64,000 bases of DNA from Paenibacillus radicis (ex Xue et al. 2023) (GCF_024722015.1 NZ_JANQBD010000003.1:124001-188000); one strand, 5' to 3'; shown: positions 1 to 8,338, counted from the stretch's first letter. Program-made: numbers and translations. The notes: generated by a model from the letters alone, not told the origin.

Positions 1-784
1 TGAAGCCAGCCGCTTTAAGATCGTAACCTTGCCCACCATTGTATACACCATGGACCTTGCCTTGACCGTCAATCAAATCGTTAGCACCGAATGCAGACTG
101 AAATTTCACGAAATCTTCGCGGCCGCCGAACGGATAAAAATTTTTATTGTCCTTGTACGTATCTTTCAATTTGCGAAGAACTTCGGTAAACTCCTGAATT
201 GTTTTCGGATCCGTAGTAATTCCCGCTTTTTTGAACATATCGTCACGATAAAAGGTAGTGTTAGAGATTTTTGGATATTGGGGAATAAATGCATACATTT
301 TGCCATTGCTGCTAGTAACGAGCTTCGTATAATCTGGATGTGCATCCATGAATTTTTTGATGTTAGGGCCATATTGATCGATCAGCGGGCGCAGATCCAC
401 AAATGCTCCTTTGGAGCCGTAAACTTCGGCTTGGCTGAGCTGCATAATTCCCGCATCGGAAAAATCACCCGACCCCACTTTAAGGTCAATGTTTTTATAA
501 TAGGGGTCACCATCTCCGCCATTTATAAATTCAATATTGGCACCCGTTTCCTTTAACAATACTGGAATATGGTTCATATCCTTCATCCAATTCACGAATT
601 TTCCAGGAAGCGTGTATGTAAATTTAGCCTGTGCCACTTGATCCACTGCTGGTTTGCTTGAATCCTTCGTTTCTCCCGGCTTATTTACGTCCGAGCTGCA
701 GCCCGTAACACTTATCAATGCCCCAGTAATCGCAACATACATGATCTTATGAGAACCGCTTTTCCAATTGTTATTCAAACGCAT
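1..784 (-). CDS. Extracellular solute-binding lipoprotein of a sugar ABC transporter (3' end outside window)
   Basis: The reading frame is open from the ATG at 784 to the window edge (about 261 residues), so only the N-terminal part is visible. A GGAGGGGG ribosome site precedes the start. The N-terminus is a lipoprotein signal peptide with lipobox ISVTGC, and a Ser/Asp/Lys-rich linker follows. The mature part has the look of a family 1 solute-binding protein, for example YKNIDLKVGSGDF and ISNTTFYRDDMFKKAGI. It should be anchored outside the membrane and bind a sugar or oligosaccharide. It lies 3' of the sialidase-like gene on the same strand, with a cre-like site in the gap, so it probably imports the substrate of that pathway. 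The ligand cannot be read from sequence. Confidence 0.88.
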   Translation of the reverse strand, partial: MRLNNNWKSGSHKIMYVAITGALISVTGCSSDVNKPGETKDSSKPAVDQVAQAKFTYTLPGKFVNWMKDMNHIPVLLKETGANIEFINGGDGDPYYKNIDLKVGSGDFSDAGIMQLSQAEVYGSKGAFVDLRPLIDQYGPNIKKFMDAHPDYTKLVTSSNGKMYAFIPQYPKISNTTFYRDDMFKKAGITTDPKTIQEFTEVLRKLKDTYKDNKNFYPFGGREDFVKFQSAFGANDLIDGQGKVHGVYNGGQGYDLKAAGF

Positions 785-846
785 TTGTGTATTCCCCCTC
801 CAATATTTTCAAATTAACTAACATTATCGTGTCAAGCCGCTCGAAC

Positions 847-860
847 AGGAAACGCTTTCA
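847..860 (-). promoter_or_regulatory. cre-like catabolite repression site
   Basis: On the minus strand the sequence reads TGAAAGCGTTTCCT, matching the CcpA consensus TGWAANCGNTNWCA except at the last position. It lies in the gap between the sialidase-like gene and the solute-binding protein gene, where CcpA could repress the transporter in the presence of glucose. Inferred from consensus only. Confidence 0.5.
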
Positions 861-877
861 TCTCCGCAAAAAATACG

Positions 878-2035
878 TTATATATCCGTTCCTTTAACCC
901 ATGCTTCCGTAAAAACTACATGCTTTATACCCTCACGTCCACCATAAGCGAAAGCAGCGTGTAGCAACCCATCGTTGGTTTGTAAAATCCATGGATATTC
1001 ATATTTACGATTCAATGATTCATTGTGTTCTCCGCTGAAACCATCACCCGTTTCTATAATTCGTCGGTAAGGCCATGTTAGTCCTTCATCTTCAGAGAGT
1101 GCAACCGTGACAGGGTATCTGACTTTGGGCCAGACCGTGAGATGCGGATCATCATTAGCGCTTGCATGATTGTAAATAACGGCTAATCGATTGCTCTGTA
1201 GACGAAAAGCTCGAATGGAAGCATTATTGTTCGGTAACACGGTGCGCTCGGGCTCGGTCCATGTGCAGCCGAAATCGGAGGATTTGCTAATGTAAATCCG
1301 ATCGGCTGCACGGCTTCGGAACAAGGCCAGCATGTTGGCACCCTCCCCGGATAGCAGCGAAGCGTGAACACGCCCCCGGCTGTTAGGCACCGGAATTTCC
1401 TTCCAAGTCTTTCCTTGGTCCATGGACCGTTGAATGACACTGTAATCACTGCCATATTCGGTTTCACCGTCTGCACGGCTGTACCACATGGGGAATAGCC
1501 AGCTTCCATCTTTGGCAACATGAATGGGGGCCCTGCAAAACGAGCCTTCGGATTCAAACATTGTCTTAGCCGCTCCCCAAGTCCAGCCCCCGTCCAATGA
1601 TTCGCGGCAGCGGATAACTGCTGTTTCCTGGCGTGTAAAAGTCCGATTCGGATATAGCTTCTTGAACTCTTCACGACTCATCGAAGCTGCTTCTTGTGCC
1701 GTATACTTGAGCAGCAGCTTGCCATCGGGCGCCAAGAACAGCACCGGATTTTGCTCCGATTTGGTATCATCATCGGATACTTTAACCGGTTCACTCCATT
1801 GAGTTTCTCCTGCTTTCAGCCTGGACATGACGATTTCTATGTCGCTTCGTCCTTCCTCCGTATGCCCGGCAAACCATACCACAAGCAGATCCCCATTACC
1901 GAGTTCCGCCATGCTGGGCGCATGATTGACACGGTAGGGTGTAGGAATGTAAGCCTCAGCCCCGCCGTTATAACGGGATCGGAGTGTACCGTCTTTGTCC
2001 ACCCCTTGATTCACAAGCATCATTCTCATTGTCAC
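878..2035 (-). CDS. Sialidase-fold (BNR/Asp-box) hydrolase, probably cytoplasmic
   Basis: The 385-residue product carries four Asp-box-like motifs (S-x-D-x-G-x-T-W), visible as SLDGGWTWG, SMDQGKTWKE, SSDFGCTWTE and SEDEGLTWPY. These mark the six-bladed propeller of the sialidase superfamily. The start is GTG, 7 nt behind an AGGAGG ribosome site. No signal peptide or membrane segment is present, so it should act in the cytosol on an imported glycoside. The downstream binding protein and the upstream aldolase of the DapA/NanA family suggest release and breakdown of a nonulosonic or other acidic sugar. True sialidase activity is not proven: many proteins of this family have unknown substrates. 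Confidence 0.85.
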   Translation of the reverse strand: MTMRMMLVNQGVDKDGTLRSRYNGGAEAYIPTPYRVNHAPSMAELGNGDLLVVWFAGHTEEGRSDIEIVMSRLKAGETQWSEPVKVSDDDTKSEQNPVLFLAPDGKLLLKYTAQEAASMSREEFKKLYPNRTFTRQETAVIRCRESLDGGWTWGAAKTMFESEGSFCRAPIHVAKDGSWLFPMWYSRADGETEYGSDYSVIQRSMDQGKTWKEIPVPNSRGRVHASLLSGEGANMLALFRSRAADRIYISKSSDFGCTWTEPERTVLPNNNASIRAFRLQSNRLAVIYNHASANDDPHLTVWPKVRYPVTVALSEDEGLTWPYRRIIETGDGFSGEHNESLNRKYEYPWILQTNDGLLHAAFAYGGREGIKHVVFTEAWVKGTDI

Positions 2036-2057
2036 GAGTGCTCCTCCTCATTTGTAT

Positions 2058-2987
2058 TTAAGTTACTTTCTTTAATGGAATGGTGGCAGCATTAGAAATC
2101 AGTAATCCTTGCTTTTGGTAGCTATCCATTAAATGAGTAAGCTCAACTTGCTTCTCCGCGGTTAACGGACTAACCGGTAAGCGGCAGGGACCCGCAGGAA
2201 GTCCCGCCCAATTCATTGCCTCCTTTAAAACCGAAGGAAGTGTACCCCATTGAAATGCACTGCGGATTTCTCTCAATCCCCGCTGCATAGCTTCCGCTTC
2301 CTCAATCTTCCCTTGCTTCCAAAGATCATATATCGCAACGACCAATTCCGGAAAAAGATTGGCTGTAGCTGCAATTGCGCCTTTCCCGCCCGACATAAGT
2401 GTAGATAAAATTAACGAATCCGTGCCGGCCAGTACAGAGAAACCTTCATCGCTCTCCATCAAATAGTTCAAAATAGTATCAAAGCTGCCGCTGCTATCCT
2501 TAATACCTACAATGTTAGGGATTCGTGCCAGCTCGCCAACCGTCTTGGGATGCAGCGCATTGCCCGTTCGTCCAGGAATGTTATATAAAAGAATCGGAAG
2601 AGAAGTTTCATTTGCCAATGCCCGATAATAATCAGCCAGTTCCTTCTGACTGAAAGCAAGGAAATAAGGCGTAATAACAGACAATGCATCTACACCGATA
2701 CTTTCCATCTCGCGGGCAAGGCGAATCGTCTCCGCTGTGCTGATACAGCCTGCACCTACATAAACGGGAATTTGCCCCCTTGTCTCTTCCACGATGATGG
2801 TCGCGATTCTCTTCTTTTCTTCATAGCTTAACGAGAAGAACTCGCCGTTTGTACCTAAACAAAATAATCCGTGAACACCCGCTTTGATGAAGCGCTTAAC
2901 AAGCATGCGCAAAGCTTCTTCGTTGATTTCCTGTTGTTCATTAAACGGCGTAATCATCGCTGGTATAATGCCTTCGGCTTTAAACAT
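2058..2987 (-). CDS. DapA/NanA-family aldolase (dihydrodipicolinate synthase / N-acetylneuraminate lyase superfamily)
   Basis: A 309-residue TIM-barrel class I aldolase. Hallmarks are CLGTNGEFFSL (pyruvate-carboxylate loop, GTTGE in DapA), LLYNIPGRTG (catalytic Tyr) and VGIKDSSG (Schiff-base Lys). I chose the ATG at 2987 because GGAGGTGA sits 8 nt before it; the longer frame (3005) would place this ribosome site inside the gene. The context of sialidase-like enzyme, binding protein and GntR regulator argues for catabolic cleavage of a sialic-acid-like or 2-keto-3-deoxy sugar rather than lysine synthesis, but KDSSG does not separate these activities. Gap to the sialidase gene is 22 nt, so they are co-transcribed. 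Confidence 0.87.
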   Translation of the reverse strand: MFKAEGIIPAMITPFNEQQEINEEALRMLVKRFIKAGVHGLFCLGTNGEFFSLSYEEKKRIATIIVEETRGQIPVYVGAGCISTAETIRLAREMESIGVDALSVITPYFLAFSQKELADYYRALANETSLPILLYNIPGRTGNALHPKTVGELARIPNIVGIKDSSGSFDTILNYLMESDEGFSVLAGTDSLILSTLMSGGKGAIAATANLFPELVVAIYDLWKQGKIEEAEAMQRGLREIRSAFQWGTLPSVLKEAMNWAGLPAGPCRLPVSPLTAEKQVELTHLMDSYQKQGLLISNAATIPLKKVT

Positions 2988-3037
2988 CCAGCTGTTCACC
3001 TCCATTTTATATCGAATCGTTCATTGTTCCATGTTGT

Positions 3038-3053
3038 ATGTTGTATACATCAT
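3038..3053. promoter_or_regulatory. Probable GntR operator upstream of the aldolase gene
   Basis: ATGTTGTATACATCAT is a 16-bp palindrome with one mismatched pair and a TGTATACA core. The same core occurs in the perfect palindrome ahead of the GntR gene at 3867-3880. It sits 50 bp upstream of the aldolase start, where binding would block transcription of the operon. Confidence 0.6.
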
Positions 3054-3155
3054 TTAGTAAAAAAAAACTATTTCTGTGGCTAAAATAGCTTTCCTTCCTG
3101 TCCGTTTCGGACTTTAAACCGTACAACTATGACCTCACAAATCCACAATCTGGTA

Positions 3156-3842
3156 TTAAATCGTTCCACCATTTTCTCGTATCCCTCTTAAGAGTCTCTC
3201 TTTAGAGTCTTCCAGATGCAATTGAATAACCTGCTTCATATCGCTGATTTGTCCGCCTTTTAGCGCGTCTACAATCTGTTGGTGCTGATCTTGTGCTACT
3301 TTGACCATTTCATCGGTAACAATAGATGATTTCATTGTAATATACCGATAATTCATCGTTCTTAAGTAAATATCAATATTGTTTTTATTTTGTCCAAGCT
3401 CCATAAATTCCAAATGAAACTCCAGATTAAAATCAGCCTTCAAATAATCGTCAATACGATTGGATTCAACCTTTTCGGCGGATAATCTTAAAATTTCCTC
3501 CATTCTAGATAGCCTATACTTGAGAGTATCCTTATTAACATCATTAAGTTTCTCGACTACCCAAAATTCCAGCATAAGCCGCGTATCCATAATATTCAGT
3601 ACATCCTGCTCATTTATTGCAACAACGAATGTACCGACCTTGGAAATCGTTTTAACTAAACCTTCCATTTCAAGGCGATTTAGTGCATCCCTCACCGGAG
3701 TTCGGCTCACACCTAACTGGTCAGATAACTCTGGAATAGAAAGCTTATGGTTTGGATCAAATTTTCGGCGTATAATGCGTTCTTTTAAAAGTGTATAGGT
3801 TTTATCCCATAAATTGGATGTATCGATTTTCGGTAAACTCAT
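3156..3842 (-). CDS. GntR-family transcriptional regulator (FadR/FCD type)
   Basis: The product has 228 residues. The N-terminal winged helix shows LSIPELSDQLGVSRTPVRDALNRLEMEGLV, the typical GntR recognition helix (SRTPVR). The rest is a helical FCD ligand domain with the usual metal/ligand residues (D and H in ADFNLEFH, H near the end). I place the start at 3842, 7 nt after AAAGGTGG; the longest frame (3881) would run through the operator palindrome. It probably senses a sugar acid or intermediate and controls both itself and the aldolase/sialidase operon, given the shared operators. Confidence 0.88.
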   Translation of the reverse strand: MSLPKIDTSNLWDKTYTLLKERIIRRKFDPNHKLSIPELSDQLGVSRTPVRDALNRLEMEGLVKTISKVGTFVVAINEQDVLNIMDTRLMLEFWVVEKLNDVNKDTLKYRLSRMEEILRLSAEKVESNRIDDYLKADFNLEFHLEFMELGQNKNNIDIYLRTMNYRYITMKSSIVTDEMVKVAQDQHQQIVDALKGGQISDMKQVIQLHLEDSKERLLRGIRENGGTI

Positions 3843-3866
3843 TGGCATGCCACCTTTAATTCTCTT

Positions 3867-3880
3867 TGTTGTATACAACA
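3867..3880. promoter_or_regulatory. Perfect 14-bp palindromic operator of the GntR gene
   Basis: TGTTGTATACAACA is perfectly self-complementary and lies 25 bp upstream of the chosen GntR start. It shares the TTGTATAC core with 3038-3053. FadR/FCD-type GntR proteins typically bind such TTGTnnnnACAA-like palindromes, so autoregulation is inferred. Confidence 0.65.
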
Positions 3881-4061
3881 TATAACATATATTAGACGGT
3901 TAATATTTATAAGTCAATAACTTTATGGAAAAAATAACTACAAAATATTTTGTCCACAAACTAAAGCGCTCATTCACCCCAGTTTCTTTGCATTTTATAG
4001 CATGAATTAGGGGCACAGTGGACAAAAGATAGTATATGCTGGCTTGCCTTTCTTAATATTG

Positions 4062-4863
4062 CTACCCTCTTATCTCATATCTATCGTTAAATAATCCTAT
4101 GATTTCTCTTTGTTTTGGATCTAATCTTATCATCACTTCAGAAACGATATCCTTAGGTATTTCCTTATAATAGGCTTGTGCAATCCCACCGGTTATACAA
4201 GCTATCGTGTCACTATCGCCACCAATTGAAATAGCCTTCCTAATTGCATCCTCAAAATCAGTGGATTCCAGGAAAGCAATTATTGCCTGTGGAACTGATC
4301 CCTGACAAGTTGGGTCTTATTTCATCTAATCGTTGATTTAAATTGTACTTGAACTTTCTTTGAATAAAATCTTTTATCTGTTGTTTTGACTTGTTATTTT
4401 TTGCTAAAAATACCGCACAAGCAGTGGCTTGCGCCGCCATTATACCATGTCTGTGATTATGAGTTACTATTGCCGATCTCTTAGACTCAATCAGCACTTC
4501 TTCTATGGTACTGCATGCAATTCCTATTGGACTTACTCTCATTGCTGATCCATTCCCGTAGCTCTTATATGGTTTGGCTTCCCTGTTATGGGCCCATTCT
4601 TCGAACTTCTGACCATACCCAACATTAGGATACCACTGAGCATACTGTCGTAAAAGATTCGCATACAGCTTCTTGCTCACATAATAATCAACCCATATAT
4701 TGCTATGTTTTTTCCTTTTTAGAACAGCATCCGCAATGGCTACTGTTAATACAGTATCATCTGTAAATCTTGTGAATCTGCTGAATAATTCGAATTCAGT
4801 AGATTTGTTGTTATGCCATTCAAATACAGAACCGATTACATCTCCGATGATGGCTCCTAGCAT
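4062..4863 (-). pseudogene. ADP-ribosylglycohydrolase family gene, frameshifted
   Basis: The 5' part reads MLGAIIGDVIGSVFEW and FTRFTDDTVLT (metal-binding TDDT), typical of ADP-ribosylglycohydrolases that remove ADP-ribose from proteins or nucleotides. After DEIRPN (about position 4310) the frame is lost and the first frame stops at 4258. The homologous tail continues in another frame: CQGSVPQAIIAFLES, then SIGGDSDTIACITGG, ending at 4062. The segment normally lying between RP and CQGS (about six residues) is missing, so a small out-of-frame deletion is likely. Both metal motifs survive but in different frames, so the gene is probably inactive unless the shift is a sequencing error. Confidence 0.85.
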
Positions 4864-5001
4864 ACTTCACTCCTCCGAAAGGTTTTACTAAGATAAACTT
4901 TCATGTATATGTGAACAAACAAGGATAAAAGTCGTGTAGTGATCGGGTGACTGTGTTACAGCGTTGATGTTACCTTGATTTACTAAAAAAACACCTGTTA
5001 T

Positions 5002-5211
5002 TTACTTAAAATAAGAAAATATCTTTAAAATCCATACAAAGGCCTTTATCAAATCACGAGAGTGATCATAGAACCATGCTATAAATAATATTGAAAGAAT
5101 TCCCACGATAATAGAAACTAATAGGTTCAATCTTTTACTTGCCAGGATATTTATTGAAATTATTACCAAAAATATAAGTACATTAATAAAAGTTTCTATC
5201 CAATAATTCAT
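5002..5211 (-). CDS. Small membrane protein, unknown function
   Basis: A 69-residue frame made almost entirely of hydrophobic segments (FINVLIFLVIISINILA, LLVSIIVGILSILFIAWFY and AFVWILKIFSYF), giving two or three membrane spans. The ribosome site (AGAGAGTG) is weak. I recognise no family. It lies in the AT-rich accessory region among degraded genes, so it may be a remnant. Confidence 0.45.
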   Translation of the reverse strand: MNYWIETFINVLIFLVIISINILASKRLNLLVSIIVGILSILFIAWFYDHSRDLIKAFVWILKIFSYFK

Positions 5212-5532
5212 GGTTTCACTCTCTTCTCAACACCTAGATGTAGCCGCCTCCATTTATTACAATCAATTAATCTTCTGATTCATAATATTCGATGCTTTTC
5301 TTTAGTATCCAATTGTTTTTTATTCATTTTCATTACTTAGACGCTGCGATTGCAGAATCTCCAAAATCCTCAGTATCAGCTGAAATGTATAGTAGTATTG
5401 TAAAAAAAATCTTCCTTACTTTAGGATTCGTTGATTATACAGTTATTCCGATTTCAGACGAATGTTTCTTCCGCCCTTAAAGCTATGTTGTATAACATTT
5501 GTCTATTCCCCAACCCTCATAGTTTACTGCTC
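5212..5532. other. Gene-poor AT-rich stretch with a possible gene remnant
   Basis: No intact gene. On the minus strand, roughly 5333-5460 reads as TNPKVRKIFFTILLYISADT followed by EDFGDSAIAASK and a stop, preceded in frame by another stop and SSEIGITV. This looks like the decayed 3' end of a gene but I cannot name it. Confidence 0.3.
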
Positions 5533-6054
5533 TCATGAGACGCCTTCAAAAAGCTTATTCACCCTTTTCTGTACGTCTCCTACATACATTTTATTAGTTG
5601 ATTTCTTGCTTTTATATAACCCCTTGAGTTTATTAAAAGTTTCTTTAATTGTAAGTAACGATCTTTGTTCAACAGACATAAACAATCTATAAATATAGAA
5701 CAATGAAAAGCCCATACACCCCATCGCTATTAAATGTAAAGGTATAAGTAATAGTGGTTTTAACCTACCCAAACAAAACACGGGAATATAAAACAACACA
5801 AAAAGAAGACATAAATACGTCAAAATATAATAGGTACTAGTCAGATTAATATTCAATTTTACCCCCATTTGTCTAAGGTAAAACTCTAAAGTCAATAAGT
5901 AAAATACAGTAAAATAACTTACGCATATAATCGAAATTGAAGAATACATAAATAGGTCTTGCTTAAATAAGATTGCACTTCCTATTGGTAATGCAGCCAG
6001 CATAATGTAAATTAATGTAATGGTTAAGGGTTTCAACATTAAAAGTATCTTCAT
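5533..6054 (-). CDS. Multi-pass membrane protein, unknown function
   Basis: A 173-residue protein with four hydrophobic segments in the first 130 residues (LKPLTITLIYIMLAALPIG, FMYSSISIICVSYFTVFYLL, TYYILTYLCLLFVLFYIPVF and LLLIPLHLIAMGCMGFSLFY). A basic cytoplasmic tail rich in Lys follows. I start at the ATG at 6054 behind AGAGAGTGAT rather than the GTG at 6063. No family recognised. The next gene on this strand (6145-6491) also encodes a small membrane-anchored protein, and the two may have formed a pair. Confidence 0.6.
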   Translation of the reverse strand: MKILLMLKPLTITLIYIMLAALPIGSAILFKQDLFMYSSISIICVSYFTVFYLLTLEFYLRQMGVKLNINLTSTYYILTYLCLLFVLFYIPVFCLGRLKPLLLIPLHLIAMGCMGFSLFYIYRLFMSVEQRSLLTIKETFNKLKGLYKSKKSTNKMYVGDVQKRVNKLFEGVS

Positions 6055-6144
6055 GTTTATCACTCTCTTTATAGTTCAGTATAATTATAACTTATTTTTA
6101 CCATAAAATGGAGTTTTATGGAATCGTCACTTCTTTTGAAAATC

Positions 6145-6491
6145 TTAATGCGGTTCCTTTAAAAACTCTCGTAACTCAACAAAACTATCAGTTTTCAAGA
6201 TTACTTTATAATTCTTTGCATTCGGGTTGTATCTATCTAAATTTTTTCTATTTTCAGTTAAAACGTATTTCAATTGATGTTCTTGATATTCAACCGAATA
6301 CGTTCCTGGGTATGAAATAATCTTTACTCTATTTGTATTCAAAGTTTTTATTAACTTTTGTTCATTTTCAATCTCATTGCTAAAAACAATTAAATTATAC
6401 GGTTTTAAATAATGCTGATATTGCTTAATTCCTGCAAAAAAAAGCACTGTAGCTATTAATGCAATGGCTGATACTAAATATTAGCTTTCAT
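6145..6491 (-). pseudogene. Small membrane-anchored protein gene with probable 1-nt frameshift near the start
   Basis: The open part encodes a hydrophobic stretch (ALIATVLFFAGIKQYQ) and about 85 polar residues (YNLIVFSNEIENEQKL to FLKEPH), but has only an unsupported GTG at 6447 as start. Upstream, an ATG at 6491 with GGAAGTGA ahead of it reads MKANI and then stops. Adding one T to the T-run there gives MKANILVSAIALIATVLFFA, a natural signal anchor joined to the long frame. I infer a one-base deletion or a sequencing error. Function unknown. Confidence 0.5.
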
Positions 6492-6570
6492 GATTCACTT
6501 CCACTACAAGTTTCTATTTATTATTTTCGTCGATTTCATCTAACGCTGAATCATCGAATTATATTCAAAA

Positions 6571-6840
6571 CTAACCCTTCCATAATCTTTTTACTCCCAT
6601 AAATACTTCCTCATTGAATTCCATCCTGTATACATCCGGTTTTGAAGTCTGTAATAAAAATTCCAGATCGTACTGACTGTCAAAGTATCCCAACATTAGT
6701 GTCATAACAATTCCATGAGTTCCTATTACAACTTTCTGTCCTTTATACTTCTCTAGAATTTTTTTCAATGTAGTTATAGATCGATTCTGACAATTTGTAA
6801 TAGATTCCCCTCCTGGCAAGGAAAAGTCTGGGCAAAAACT
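6571..6840 (-). pseudogene. Histidine phosphatase (phosphoglycerate mutase-like) 3' fragment
   Basis: The frame reads SFCPDFSLPGGESITNCQ, then KVVIGTHGIVMTLMLGYFDS and DVYRMEFNEEVFMGVKRLW. This matches the C-terminal half of small histidine phosphatases, including GES and the second catalytic His in GTHG. The N-terminal RHG catalytic motif and roughly 95 residues are absent. The fragment is abutted out of frame by the 5' part of the gene at 6743-7171, so a deletion has fused two genes. Not expected to be active. Confidence 0.8.
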
Positions 6841-7171
6841 CTGCTTTAAATGGGTGAATTAATTTAGAAAGTATTTCGTTATTGCTTAAAATATCTACAT
6901 CTTTATTCGGTTTGTTTCCTACCCAAATTTTTGCTCTGGCTATCTTCCCTGAAAAGAGCCATGACCAAACGTGAAGAAAACAATATGCATCATAAACATC
7001 GATATCAAATTGCTTAGGTTTTTGAAAAATAGCATTAACCAGGTCCTGTAGATACTTACCGCTTCGTAAGTCCTTTAAAAAACTAAATAACACTGGTCCA
7101 TTTTGGGGTTCACGAATTATCAGTTCATCTACAATTTCTATAATAATTTGTTCAATAATTGTTCTCGACAT
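6743..7171 (-). pseudogene. 5' part of an unknown gene, truncated by a deletion junction
   Basis: The 142-residue frame starts MSRTIIEQIIIEIVDELIIR and continues to about LIHPFKAEF. I cannot assign this part to a family; DVYDAYCFLHVWSWLFSGK is its most distinctive stretch. From about 6840 down the frame reads through the histidine phosphatase remnant in the wrong phase (LPRLFLARRGIYYKL), so its last 30 residues are artificial. The start lies only 21 nt from the edge of structured repeat A (7192-7348), so the gene body directly abuts that repeat. Confidence 0.55.
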
Positions 7172-7191
7172 CTTTGATGTCGAATTGCGTA

Positions 7192-7348
7192 TAACGTCTT
7201 GTATCCACGAACCCTCACCACCTTAAGGGACGAAGTCCCGGCCGCGATGCGGTTAGGTGATGCAGGGTTGTCTGCCTGATTACACTTCCTTGAAATGCCT
7301 CGGGCAGACCGAGGGAGCGTTAGCGACCGCAGCGTGGATACGATGTTA
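7192..7348 (+). repeat. Structured repeat A (attC-like, about 157 bp)
   Basis: The element begins TAACGTCTTGTATCCACG and ends CGTGGATACGATGTTA. The ends pair as TAAC/GTTA, an unpaired spacer, then a perfect 9-bp arm GTATCCACG/CGTGGATAC. Inside are further hairpins: GGGAC-GAA-GTCCC, CCGC-GAT-GCGG and GTCTGCC/GGCAGAC. It is homologous to repeat B (8185-8338) with paired substitutions in the stems, so the structure, not just sequence, is conserved. The R-spacer-L end layout resembles integron attC sites; a structured RNA is the alternative. Confidence 0.75.
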
Positions 7349-7365
7349 TGGGATGTTACTGCCTT

Positions 7366-8139
7366 CTATGAACGACCAACAAAAATTATTTCTTGATTTA
7401 CCCATTCTGAGTTTTTATATGCCTTTTCTATTCCATGTTCTTTAATTAGTTTTTTTGACAGATTTTTCTGTAATAAGTTCGTACTAAACCCCTTATCAAA
7501 TGGGTTTGGAGTTATCTTAATTTCCTTGTTATTCATCCACTCGGCTACTAATCGACCATTACTTTGATTATTGAATAATTCTGAATCCTCAAATCCAGTT
7601 CTATATCTAGGATGCTCTTGTTCTTTACTAACTCCGGGACAGTTTAAACAAACATATAGAGAAATTACATCGCACAGTTGAAGCAATTTAAACTGCTTGA
7701 AAATGTCATTATGATTTGTTAAGTCTAACTCAGTTATTATTCTTTGCTGTCTTTGTAATTCATTATTTGAAAAATCACTGCATTCCTCTATAGTGCTATT
7801 CTGAAAAATCCCAAAGGATGAATAATGTAAGCTACATAGTAATCCAGCGTACTTATTCATTCGCTCTATTTGATCCAATCCATATGTATAGTGTGTTAGT
7901 TTGGGCAATAGTGGATAATCAATAAATGAAAAAGGCACAGAATTACGATCATTCCATATCGGAGTCGCGTCAAGTCTAATCCATCCTAAGTCATGCTGAT
8001 AAACAGCAAATATCAAATCATCAAAGAAAGGATCATTAATAAAATAGTTCTTAAAATTTCTCGCAACATCCCCTGATAATTGGGCATGATCATGTTGCCT
8101 AACCATTGTAATCTCATGTTCGGTTTCACGAATAATCAT
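7366..8139 (-). CDS. DUF3891 family protein
   Basis: A 257-residue soluble protein beginning MIIRETEHEITMVRQHDHAQ and containing YQHDLGWIRLD and a later LLQLCDVISLYVCLN. This is the pattern of the DUF3891 family, whose spaced His/Asp residues suggest an HD-like metal site. No activity is established. Start ATG at 8139 follows GAAGGAAA. The gene lies between repeats A and B, 18 nt from A and 45 nt from B, as if carried as a cassette. Confidence 0.75.
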   Translation of the reverse strand: MIIRETEHEITMVRQHDHAQLSGDVARNFKNYFINDPFFDDLIFAVYQHDLGWIRLDATPIWNDRNSVPFSFIDYPLLPKLTHYTYGLDQIERMNKYAGLLCSLHYSSFGIFQNSTIEECSDFSNNELQRQQRIITELDLTNHNDIFKQFKLLQLCDVISLYVCLNCPGVSKEQEHPRYRTGFEDSELFNNQSNGRLVAEWMNNKEIKITPNPFDKGFSTNLLQKNLSKKLIKEHGIEKAYKNSEWVNQEIIFVGRS

Positions 8140-8184
8140 TTTCCTTCGGTTCCTTTACTTAAATATCTTTGCAGCAACTTCCCC

Positions 8185-8338
8185 TAACGTTTGTGTGTTC
8201 CCGACGCCTCACCGACTTAAAGCCTGAAGGGCTGGCCGCGATGCGGTTAGTCGGTGCAGGTGTGTCTGCTGATTCCGCTTCCTCGAAATGCCTCTGCATA
8301 CCAAGGGGTGCCAGCCCCGCAGTGGGAACACGGTGTTA
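8185..8338 (+). repeat. Structured repeat B (attC-like, about 154 bp)
   Basis: Same orientation and architecture as repeat A. Ends are TAACGTTTGTGTGTTCCC and GGGAACACGGTGTTA, pairing as TAAC/GTTA and GTGTTCCC/GGGAACAC around an unpaired spacer. Internal stems include CACCGAC/GTCGGTG (shorter CACC/GGTG in A), an AGCC/GGCT hairpin and CCGC-GAT-GCGG. Shared unpaired blocks with A include GGCCGCGATGCGGTTAG and GAAATGCCTC, and both are followed by GTTATrGGATGT. It separates the DUF3891 gene from the toxin-antitoxin pair. Confidence 0.75.

Noticed and set aside
29..556. Plus-strand open frame of 175 codons
   Set aside because: It is the shadow of the binding-protein gene on the minus strand, which has a lipobox and ribosome site; the plus frame has neither a ribosome site nor family features.
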